A stretch of 64,000 nt of DNA. Origin: Amphiura filiformis (taxonomy: Eukaryota > Echinodermata > Ophiuroidea > Amphilepidida > Amphiuridae). The notes under the pieces were generated by a model. That model was not told where the DNA came from and made no database searches. It saw only the letters and a program-made list of their open reading frames with translations. Location of the stretch: contig NC_092628.1 of the NCBI RefSeq assembly GCF_039555335.1, positions 60,375,547-60,439,546 on the forward strand, written 5' to 3'. Both the position numbers and the translations under genes were made by a program. Shown piece after piece: positions 35,801-47,800 of the stretch; positions within the stretch are counted from its first letter, which is position 1; each line of letters starts with the position of its first letter.

Positions 35801-38800
35801 GGTGAAGTTGTGGTTTGTTTTTTGGCCAAGTGGGCAAAGATTTTGGGGTTTGATTTGACTCTGTCTCCCACTTAAAAATTAAAACCACCTTAAAGTCAAA
35901 TGGTGCATCCACAAATTTTTTACAGAATTACTAATACTACCCTCACATGTGCAAAGTTGTAAACACAAACACTCATTCAGGGGACAATAAACACTCCTTT
36001 CAAAATCCAGAAATATTGAACATACCTGATCATCTTTGTGGGTCTGTCAAATGAAGGTAAAACACCAAATATGAAAAATAACCCCACAAACAATTCCTTG
36101 ACATGTAACAACAACATGCATTGCATTCATGGTGTACACATAATGGAAGCAAAACTATATGCATGTACACTGTTAAAACAGGTAACTTTTCTCCAAAGGC
36201 TAATTTCAACATTCACATGGTACATGTACATCTCTACAGTAAGAATTTCATTTGAATGAACACAGCATGACAAATGCATGCGTACACTGGAAGTGAATTC
36301 AACTCACTCATTCCTGAATGATTAGTTTTTCCAGCAATGTATTTCATCGGTTCGATCAGGTTTTTTTCACCCTGCCCACATTTTGCCTTCAAAATACAAT
36401 CACGTATTGCTGTGTTCATTCAAACAAAATTCTTACTGAAAATTTTTGGGGTGGGGTGACAAAGTTGCAGGACTCACAAAATATTATTTTGAGATGCTAA
36501 AACTAGCACATCTAGGAAAACATTGAACTCATTTGCACTTTGGTATTAAAATTACAAATACACAAATTATTATTTTTTTCACAATATACGAATTATACAG
36601 GGACAAATCTCAGATAGAGAGGACCCCAATCAGTCTCCTTACATGTATACATTGTTTTACACTAAGCACTTCAGCCTTTGCATGTAGCTCTGTGTATGTA
36701 TCTCTGTTGGAGTAAGGTAACTTTCTATGGAACTTAAGTCTGTAGCTAATAGCTATACCATTTTTTACCCTAATGTGGCAGTCGTATCAGTGCGCATTTC
36801 ATTGGGCGCAGCTTCAGGTAGTTAACGGACAATCAAAGACGCCAAGATATATGCTTTCGGCTCTACAAGCAAAAACAGCTGCCTCAACATGTTGACATCA
36901 CTGCCACATCAGGGTGAAAAAATTAGGATTATAACCTATGAGGGAAATTGAAACCTAGTTAAATTTGCATACCTTGAGAAGTTTTTCAGTTTGTAATGGA
37001 TTCTGATTTGATGGTGTTACATCTCCTGTTGGTGTAGAATCCTTGTTAGCTGTCACTGAATCCTTATCTGATGATGAATCTAAGAGCAAAATCAACAAAC
37101 TGTCAACTTTTAAATGAACTTTTAAATGTGATTAGTTATTATATTTGAGTCACAAATTTTTCATAAAATGTTTTATAAACACTGAATATTTTAACAAAAA
37201 CATTTGTAGCTCAAGTAGCGTGTGCTTCATTTCATTATTATTTGTTTGTTTGTTTTTTCATTATTTTTTATTTATTACATAGCTTCCAACTTGTAACATC
37301 CTGCATTTTTATAGTTATCAATCCAAAACTGAAAAATATTTGGGACCATTTAGTGCCAGATGCTACCAATTAACAAATTCCCACCCTCTCATCAACTCAT
37401 TTGACCTGGTGCCAATAACCACATGGCTTATGGATACTGATGACATTTTCAATCAATCCGATTGACAACAATCTCAATATTTACTTGGATATAAATGTGC
37501 AATTAATAGCATGTGTTGAAAATACCAGTGTATAATCATTCCATCGTCTACACAAGCTTACTGTGCAAAAGGTAATGTTATAATTAATTGTTTGTATCTT
37601 ATGTGTTTCCCTCTTACAGATCTGGTGGGGTTTAGTGATGCATGAGTAATCAAGAACAGTAGATAGATTAGTCAAGAACAGTACCCCTTCAAGTGAGAGC
37701 CTAACATAAAGATAGTTTATACAAGAGACTTTAGAACTGTAACAAGATACTTATCAGTCATTTCTCATGGTAGCAGAGCAAGGTTGCTAAAGGACAAGAT
37801 GACTGAAAAGAAAGATAACAAGTTTCTAACCCCACCAGTGTGGAACTGTGAAACCACATCATATGAAGACTGGAAATTTGATGTCCAACTGTGGACACAA
37901 TTCACCAAGACTGAAAAGAAAAGACAAGGATTTGCTGTCTACAGTGGACTACCAAACGCCAAAGGCGCCAACGAGAAAGTGAGACTGGCCATGCAAAAGC
38001 GATGAGATCAAAATTGATGAGGAGAATGCTGTGACTCAGCTTTTTACCATATTAGACAAGTGGTTCAAGAAAGATGATCTTAGTGTGATATGTGAGGCAT
38101 GGTGTATGTATAAAAATACTGTGAAGAAAGACTCAGATTCTATGGACCAGTTTCTCAATGAATATGAGAAGCAAGTAAAGGAACTGAAGAAGCAAGGAAT
38201 CACGTTGCCTGATGTAGTTCTGGCCATGCAGCTTATCGACAGTGCTGGTCTAGATAAAAAAGGATAAGCAGATTGTCCTTACTGCAGTGGATTATACCAA
38301 GAAAGATGAGATGTATGAACAAATGAAGAAGGCCCTTAGAAAATTCTTTGGGGAACAAGGAATGCCCCTCAGACAGAGATTTAAGGAAGTGGCCATTAAA
38401 GATGAGCCAGTGTATATGGCAGAGTCAGATGAAGCATACTTTACAAGAAGTAGAGGTAGTAGCCGTGGAGGAAGAGCTAGAGGATACAGCCGTCGTGGTG
38501 GTTGGTATGGACGAAGTGGAAGTTATGGCACTGGACATGGTGGAGGACAGAAATAGTCCCAAACAAAAATGTTTGGTAGACTCATAACCGGTGCGATCTT
38601 ACCTTTCCGATGTTGATTAAGATACTTCTTGCATCGATCCCGAGATGCGGAAAAAACCAATAGTCATTTTGTCCCACATAAATGAATAAATAACAAAAAC
38701 CCCCCGATCCCCCGGTGGACTCACCCAAAAGGTGACGTCACACCATATGATCGCCCTTATCCGACTTGGGATCCCCTACTCGGACCAAACTTGTAGGGGT

Positions 38801-41800
38801 GGCGGGGTCCGGGATAATCAACATCGGAAAGGTAAGATCGCACCGGTTATGAGTCTACCAAACATTTTTGTTTGGGACTAGACTCAGTACACCGGTCGAT
38901 CTTACCGCTTTCGATGTTGATTAAGATACTTCTTGCATCAACATCTGAAAGATCGATCTAGCAAGTAACCGGACGGATGGAGGTACAAGATTGGTCAGCA
39001 TCTGATCAGGGATCGGGGCGGTAACGATGGTTTTCGCGAGGTCAGAAAATATTTTCCCCAACGGTCGGGAAACAAAAAGACCACGCGATCACAGACATAA
39101 ACCTCCTTACTTAATAAGTTTGGTGGTTAAGAATAGCGACACTGGTTCTTACCATGCTGAGTATTCTGTATAGTCTGAAAACCTGGTACCCGTACACCAC
39201 CGTATTATGATCGCCGAACAATGTCCCGGTAAACCTCCCGCCCGTCTCTGATTACTAACGAACGGAAGTATCGTAGAGAAGGGCGAAGGTGGCTTCCGGG
39301 ACACCGCCTGCTAGATCTCCTCAAGGGACAACCGAACGGTATACCCAAGATGATGAGATAGCTCAGTGTCGAGTGGGTCGTGGGACGCCGAAACCTTCGC
39401 GATCCCCGGACCCCACCAACACCTGGACCAGCCATTGCGACAGCGGCTGGGCGAAAGGCTCTGTAAGGGTGATGAATGCGGTCGTGAGTCCCTCGCAAGG
39501 CTTGTGTTGGAAGAAATAGTGCTGCAGCGCCTTTATCGGACACCCCAGCCTATCTTTGGCTTCAGCGAACCTTGCCCAACCCTGGGGATTGGAGAGGGAC
39601 GAATGTCGGTATGCACCGCGCCCGTTCGTAGTCACGAGAACAGAGCGCCGAAACAGTGTCGCTCCAGTGTTTGTGAACACGGAAGCTAACCTCGAGACCG
39701 TGTGCAACTCAGCACCGCCGTCCCTAAGCCAACGCCAAACCGGAAAGCCATCTTGAGAGTTACGTATTTAAGCGTCGCTTTTGACGGAAGGTCAAAAGGG
39801 TGACTCTTAAAGTAATCTAAGACTGTGTTGGGATCCCTTAGGAGGATCACTTTCCTTTTTGGTAGACACTCGTTGAACATACCGTCGAGGCGTAGACTAA
39901 TAAGGTAACCATCGGCTATGATAGTCGACCCGCCTCGAAACCTCGGTGAATGGAGAGGACAGCTGACTTATAGCTGGCCCCAGTGGCCCGCTGAAGTCTT
40001 GCTTGGAACTGTTCTGTCAGAAACTCCCGAACTAGCAGCACAGAGGCTCTAGCGGGAGAGCTATTTGTCTCATTGCACCAAGCGTAGTATGGAGCCAGAC
40101 TCTGGCTATACGCACGGAGGGTAGACTTCGCGTCAGCCCGGCGATGAGAAAAACAGCTTCTGATGAAAAGTATCCTCCGCTGCGTGTTCCCTGGTAAGGG
40201 CCATGCAGCTAACTGCAGGTGCTCTAGTGATAGACTGGTACCTCCGCCCGGGCATCCGGAGTAGATCTGGTACTGGGAGTGCCAGCGGCCTTGCCGCTAG
40301 CAGAATGACAATGCAGTCTTCCCACCCGATCTTGGCCACCACCCTCATGAGTAGTGAGATCGGAGGGACTGCATAAGCTGTCATCCTCCCCAGTCTATGG
40401 ACAGAGCGCCCACGGTGAATGCTTGGGGTCCGCGACCCTTGAGCAGTACACCGGCAGTGGATGATTGCGATGAGATGCGAACAGATCTTTCGAGGGGTGG
40501 TACATCCCTTGAAGATCGTCTGAGCGACTCTGCGGAGCAAGGGACCATTCTGCTGGTCCCGACACCCTTCCTCGTGACAGATTGTGCGCGAGGATGCTGG
40601 TGACGCCCGCGATGTGTATCGCTCTCATCGTAATCTGCCTGAACTTGCACCACCCTATCAGGTGTCGTGCATGCAGGCTCAATCGTGGTGGCCCGGAGTC
40701 CCCTTGTCTGTTGGGGTAGGCTACCACGGTTGTGCTATCCGTCAGGACAACGGTATGTGATTCCACGATCACCTCCTCGTAAGCGAGGGAGGTTGATGTG
40801 AAACTCTGTCTCTATGGCCCCCATAGGCCCGAGACGGAGTCTCGTGGATGTGGACCCCCAGCCCCGCTTTTGACGCTATGGTTGTCACCACGTGACCTAC
40901 CGGGGTGCAGGAAACCTGACACCCTGGGTCAAATTGGGCTGATGGGTCCACCACCAGAGTTCCTCTCGCGCGATCTCCGACAACGGAACCGCGAGGGATC
41001 TTGGGTGACGACTCGGCCTGCAAGCAGGCTAGAAGGTGTAGTTGGGTAAGCCTAACGTGAAACGGCAGTACAGTACGAGGTCTACCATACTGGCCATTAG
41101 GCCTACCACCTTCATCCATGCCACAGCGGGTTTTGCCCGAGACTCGGCCAGGAGTCAGGCACACCGCACCATGTTAAATCACCGCCGGGTGAGAGCACCG
41201 CGAACCCCTCCGTGAGGGTGATCCGGCCCCTACAAATAGTGGTGTTCTGCGTCGGGACCACGCTGGACTTTTTGAGCTGATCAAAAATCCAGGGTCCCGC
41301 ACCCACGGACTATCAACCCCATGAGACCCGTAGTCTTCAGTGGAGTGCGTCCGTGATATGAGCCAAACGTCCAGGTAGCAACTGATGTTTACACCCCTGT
41401 GCTTCAGGTACGCTGCCACCGCTCTGACCAAGAGTGTTAAACACCCTGGGAGAGATGGACAGGCGGATGGCCGGTATCAAAACTGGTAATTTTGATCCTG
41501 TACCTAGAAGCGCAGATGCCTCCGATCTTGAGAGGCGATTGGCATATGCAGATAGGCGTCCGAGAGATCTAGCGATGTTGTTCCCATGCCCCTGATGGGG
41601 CAGGCTAGCACCGAGGCGAGAGTCCCCATTCTGAACCTTTTGGGCCTGAAGAACGTGTTCAACAGCCTGCGGTTCCGGATGGGGCTCCCGGCGCCGGTCT
41701 TCCTTGGAGCCAATGGCTCCAAGATCACCCGTAGAACGGGGGGTAGACCGGGACAATCGCCCGCTTCGTGAGAAGCTGTGTGATCCCTGTCAGTAGTGCC

Positions 41801-44800
41801 CGACGCTGGGGGCCGTCTGACGGTACTACTGTGGACCTCTGAAATGTGCAGACGAATGTGGGGAGACCGGGTTGCCAGTCTGTAACCCCCACTCACCACT
41901 GACCATACCCAGGCGCTCAGAGAGATGGTTTCCCATCTCTGGGTGAAAGCCATAAGCGGTCGCCCACTGGGAGATCCCCTGTGGAAAAACCGCTGAGCCC
42001 CCAGGAATGCTCTGCCTAGCTTCCCTTGGAAGAGCGCTTGCTCTTCTTCGGGCTTGCCAGCTGATCCTGTGCTACCCTTGCGCCTCCCAGAAATGGGTGC
42101 TGCAGAGGTAGTGGGCTCGGGTACTGTTGGTGGTGCACGGCCTGCTGAAGTCGGAGCTCCTACCCATGGTAAGGGCAGTTTCCGACCTCTTCAGAGTGCT
42201 CCCGTTGGTAGCTTATTTGCACGGTCCTCCACCGTAGCGCAGAAGCATCCAAAGAGAAAAAGGACCCTGCCTTTCCATCGCGCTGAGCGATTGGAGTGGC
42301 AGGCCCCTCCCCCCGGCGCTGAGTGGACACCCTATGGGCTAGGCCCATGGAGCTCTCGTTGAGGCTAGCTGTTAGCACCGCTAATAGGCTCACCTCGCGG
42401 AACAGCTCAGATGTTGTCTGAGCGTGATACGCTTGACGACATCTGGGTCCCTCTCGGATCCCCTCAGGTAGGTCCCCGTGGTCCTCCCGCGTGACACGCA
42501 GAGGAAGCGTGCCAGCACGCGGCGCCATAGCTCTACTGAGCTCGACAGCCCCACGATATCTACCCGTGAGGTTTGCCGGGAATGAGAGTGCAGGCGTCCC
42601 CAGTGAGGAAGCAGCAGCTGAGCATCCTACTGAAAGGATCCTGGTCCTCCTCCATGGACTCCCCCTTAGGGGTGTCCGGAGGAAGATCAGTGCTGTTGCT
42701 CCCCTCGCGGGCAGCGGGGAAGGAGACTGTAGTGATGTCACTACCGGACTCAGCTTCCGACTCCTTTCCCTCGCCCACAGTAGCCGTATCATCTCCGATG
42801 ATGACGGTAACTGAGGACGGGCATCTGAAAGCGGGTAAGAAGGCATAACCACTGTGTGGCTCGCCGACTACCTGCCAGCAGAAGAGGGAGTACTCCCGCA
42901 AGACCCTGAGGTATCCGCCATGGCACCACTGGGTCCGCAAGATGCTCTCGCAGCCGTCGCCCCCTAGCGCTAGCAGCACGGGCCTACCCTGATCAAGATC
43001 TGGGTTAGCTCCATGCCGGCTGGCCTGGTCAACAGCTGATGTTGGTACTGCGTGGCCATCGCTAGGCGACACTTGCCACGGTGCTAGGCCGTGGAAGAAA
43101 CACCCTGCGGCGGGTACCACGGGCATACCCAGCCGGCAGCTGACCCTGAAAGGATCCGCCACCAGGGTAACCCCATGGTACTGCAGTACCAGCACCGCCT
43201 CCCCTTGTTGCCACAGAGACTGTGGCGACTAAAGCGGTGCTGCGGTACCGGTGCGGTATCAGCGTGGGTACCCGTGAGGGTTCCCAACTGTGGACCGCTG
43301 TACCCTCGCCACACTGCGTTCCCTGTTTGGGGATCAAGCTGTGTGCTGGCGTGGTACCGGCGCTGTACTAGCGTAGGTGCCCGTGAGGGCTCCCGGCTGT
43401 GTACCACTGTACCCATGCCTCACCGCGTTCCCCGCAAGGGGATCAAGCGCGTGTATGGGTACCCCGCTATACCGCTGTCCCTTGGCTAGAGGGAGCTTGC
43501 CTAGTACCACGGGTAGCTGAGCGTGCAGATACCTCGATCAATCACCTCGCCACCTGAATAGGCAGCGCCAATCAATGGAGCTATGCCCTGTTGATTTGAC
43601 AGTGATCGATCAAGAGAGGGTAATTGACCCATTGACGGTAATGGATCACCCACGCTCCGCTGGCTCTCGAGGACATAAGTGGGTTGTTGATCAGCTAGGC
43701 TGTTCAAGCTACTTACTGTACCCTCTAGAGCTTCGCCTAAGGTCGCTGTGTGTGGCGGACCACTCACGGCAGCTATGGGCGGGTGCATAGCGGCTACCAC
43801 TGAAGTCAAGCCGTAGCTCGCCTTTGTAGCTGCCACCGAATGCACCTGGGTCGCTGTCCCGTGAGAGACTGCGAGCCCAACCCCTGAATAATCGCCAGCC
43901 AGTCCCTGTGGACAGCCAGCAGCTATTCTAGGGCCCAGGGTATCACTCGGCGGTCCCGCCATGGAACGCTGCCGTGTGACAACCCCAGTTGGTTCTGCTA
44001 AGACTACACCCACAGCGTTAGCAGCGGTATCGTCTCTGTTGAACCCATGCATGCTAGGGTTCAACCCAGGCAAGCCCGGGTACCTTGCATGCTGCCCGTC
44101 GCTGGCTACTACTGTGGCTGTTTGAGCCTGTAGATATGCCTGCAACAGACGGGTGTCCTCCTGCTAAAAACCCGTGAGGATTTTCGCTAGAGGACTGGTA
44201 TCCTCCTGCTACAAACCCGCTAGGGTTTTCGCTGGTGGTTACCGCTCTGCTGCCTGCTACTTTGCTCCGACGTATAGTCAGTGCTTTCGCTGGCTGCTGA
44301 GCCTTTGGACGCCGCTTAGCAGTCCTCGAAGGAACCGCCTGCTTGTCCGGGGACCGGAGCCCCTTAAGCAGACCTGCCATGACCCATAGGGGCTGTCACA
44401 GCAGAATCTACCGTATCGACTGGTATCCTCCTGCTGCAAAACCCGCTAGGGTTTTCGCTGGTGGTTACCGCTCTGCTGCCTGCTACTTTGCTCCGACATA
44501 TAGTCAGTGCTTTCGCTGGCTGCTGAGCCTTTGGACGACGCTTAGCAGTCCTCGAAGGAACCGCTTGCTTGTCCGGGGACCGGAGCCCCTTAAGCAGACC
44601 TGCCATGACCCATAGGGGCTGTCACAGCAGAATCCACCGTGTCGACCTTACCAGTGCCCTTGGTAGATTTCTTCTTCGTCTTATGGCGATGACGGAGCCT
44701 ATCCAAATCGTCAAGCTGGAACTCGGAGAGTCCTAAGCAAAAGAAAGACATCTAGAAGATCGTGAGCACTCCTGTGGGTGAAACAGAGCGGGTGTGGGTC

Positions 44801-47800
44801 CCGCCCGTCACCAGGGAAGGGCAAGCCCGACAGGGCCGAGGCGAAGCGAGGAGAAAGGGAGGGGGCACTACCCCCCAACACGCCGACTCAAGCCCAGTAA
44901 GCAAACCTGAGCACGGAGGCTGGTCGCTAACGTTAGTGGTAAAAGTAAGGACTGGCTAACTTTATTACTAAAATGTCAGACGGGTCCCTACCAATCCCCA
45001 CCGTATGAATATCTGATTAACTCGTCTTTATTGGACGGTAATGAAGACATAACGATAGAGTAATCACCCTAACATAGCAACAATAACCTACCGTACATGA
45101 AATACAATGTGTATGTACAAACATCTATTGTAACTTACAGGCTGCAATGGTTGTTTTACGTGGGAAACAAAATGAATGGCGCCAACGAGCGGCCATTTTG
45201 AATTGCTCGTGTGTCCCGTGATACAAACGGAGGCACGATATGTAGCTAAGTTTTGGATCGTTTTTTGTCACTTTTTCGCCAGAAAATGCCGACAAAACTA
45301 TCCTCAGCCAAACAATACCGGTTTGGTTTTACCTAAGGTGTGAAACTACAACCGATATCTCGCCTTTGGTCGAGAAATTGATACACAGTGCTATGAACAA
45401 TCGATAGGCACGCCTGTGTCAGTCGGAGACCAAGGAGGATAAGGGCGATCATATGGTGTGACGTCACCTTTTGGGTGAGTCCACCGGGGATCGGGGTTTT
45501 TGTTATTTATTCATTTATGTGGGACAAAATGACTATTGGTTTTTTCCGCATCTCGGGATCGATGCAAGAAGTATCTTAATCAACATCGGAAACGGTAAGA
45601 TCGACCGGTGTACTGAGTCTATGAAGCACAGACTGTTGGAAGTGCAGGTTTCCAACGTGGTAGAGGAACAGGAAGAGGAACATATAGAGGAAGAGGAAAT
45701 ACAACAAATGGTAATAGAAATCCACGTGATGAAGCTGGTAATTATTTGAAGTGCTTGGTATGTGAGTCCATTATGCACTTTAGAAGAGACTGTCCACATT
45801 TTAAGCGGAATCAGGAAGCAAGTGCCTTTGAAACATCAAATGTGGAGAAAGATGTTGAAGTTAGTGAAGCGTATAAAGTGAGTGACTATTCACATGAAGA
45901 CAAACAGGTTCTCATGAGTGAGACAGCAAATGCTGCAGTCTTAGATAGTGCTTGCAGTAAGACTGTAGCAGGGAGAGAGTGGAAAGAGATGTATTTGGCA
46001 TCACTGTCCTCAAGTGAGAGAAAGCAAGTGAAATTCCTGCCAGGTGGAACTACATTCAAATTTGGTGCAGGAAACAAGTTAGAGTCTACAGAAGGAATCG
46101 AGATTCCTTGTGACATTGGAGGACTAAAGACAACCGTGAAAACAGAAGTAGTTGATAGTGATATTCCCTTGTTACTTAGCAAGCCAGACATGAAAAGAAT
46201 GGGATTCAAGCTAAACATGGAAAATGATACTCTAGAAGTCAATGGAAGATCTATTGAATTGGACACAACGTCCTCAGGACATTACTATGTTCCGCTGAAA
46301 GAATGTGAAGTGAAGATTGAGAAAGTTCACATGGTAGTTGAGCAGAAAACATGGAAAGAAAAGGAGACCATGATTCACAAACTCCACCGACAGTTTGCTC
46401 ATCCATCAGCCAAGAGTTTGAAAGCTATCATGAGCAATGCTGATGCGCTTGATGAGGAGTGTGAGAAGCTTATTGAAGATATCAGTAAGAAGTGTGACGT
46501 TGCAAGAAGTTTAAGATGACGCCCCCACGACCTGTTGTGTCAATGCCCTTAGCTAGGCAGTTTAATGATGTGGTGGCTATGGATCTGAAGAAGTATGGAG
46601 ATGTGTACTTCTTACATTTCATAGACCTGTTTACTAGGTTCAGTAAAAGTAAAGTGATCAGAAGGAAGTTGCCCAAAGTGATTGTGGAGAGTGTAGCAAC
46701 GGAGTGGATAGCGGCTGGTTTCGATCCACCTAAGAAGTTTTTAGTGGACAATGGTGGTGAGTTCAATAATGAGGAATACAGAGAACTAGCAGAGCAGTTT
46801 AATATAGAAATTTGTGCCACTGCTGCTTATTCGCCATGGTCAAATGGCATATGTGAGAGAAATCATTACGTTGTAGACGTTTGCGTGCAGAAGATGATGG
46901 AAGAAGATCCTAGAATGGAACTAGATGTTGCTCTTGCTTGGGCAGTCAATGCTAAAAACAGCATGCAAAACCATCTTGGATATAGCCCCATCCAGCTTAT
47001 GCTTGGTAAACACCCCAACCTTCCTTCAGTTATGGTCAACCAACCTCCAGGTTTAGAAGATGCAGAAGTTAGTGATACAGTAGTCAAGCATCTCAATGCA
47101 TTACATGCTGCCAGAAGAGCTTTCACTAAAGCAGAATCGTCAGAGAGGATCAAAAGAGCATTGCGCCATAATGTAAGAGCATCAGAAGAGAAATTTGAGT
47201 CAGGAGATAGTGTGTTTTACAAGAGGGATGATAGCAATAGATGGCGAGGTCCAGGGCGAGTTATAGGTCAAGATGGGAAGGTTGTCTTCATTAGACATGG
47301 CAGCCAATTAATACGAGCGCAACATGCCGTGCAATAAAGGTGGACAGTGCGACAGAGAGTAAAGAGTTGAGAAGGCACAAACAGAGAGTTGATGGGATTA
47401 TTGAAGATGAAGGAGCCAATCATCCTGAAGACAAGCAGATTATTGCTGATGTTGTGCTGGATGAAGATGATGATGATGATGAAAGTAGCTTTGAAGATGC
47501 CAGTGATGATGCACATGAATTGTGTGGTGATGAAGAGAGGCAAAGAGGACAGAGGTTGGAACAAATAGGATCCATGTCACAAAATCAAAATAAAGACATG
47601 GGATCACAGAAAGTGCCCAAAGTGAATGAAAGAATCAAATATCGCGTACAAGAAAGTGAGGAGTGGATTCATGCTCAAGTTTTAAGCAGAGGAGGAAAAT
47701 CAAGTGGCAAAAATAAGTATTATGTCAATGTAATGAATGACACAGACAAACAGAAATTGGGAATGCATCTTGATAAACTTGAATATGAAGTTGTAGACGA

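Larger units (their letters stand above)
38556..45621 (-). mobile_element. DIRS-type tyrosine-recombinase retroelement inserted in copia gag
   Basis: A 7,066-bp element in minus orientation, much more GC-rich than its surroundings. It has ~190-bp inverted terminal repeats (38578-38765 and 45430-45620) and an internal complementary region (38812-38990) that joins complements of both outer ends, the DIRS hallmark. Coding remnants run right to left: gag-like, reverse transcriptase, RNase H, tyrosine recombinase. There is no target duplication, as expected for recombinase integration. All frames are broken and the RT active site is altered, so the copy as read is inactive. Confidence 0.92.

Noticed and set aside
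42160..42852. 230-codon open frame on the minus strand inside the DIRS element
   Set aside because: Part of the GC-rich gag-like region; open length is expected at this composition and no domain is visible. Not listed as a separate gene.
43091..43489. Plus-strand open frames within the DIRS element
   Set aside because: They run opposite to the recognised RT, RNase H and recombinase motifs and look like shadows of GC-rich minus-strand sequence.
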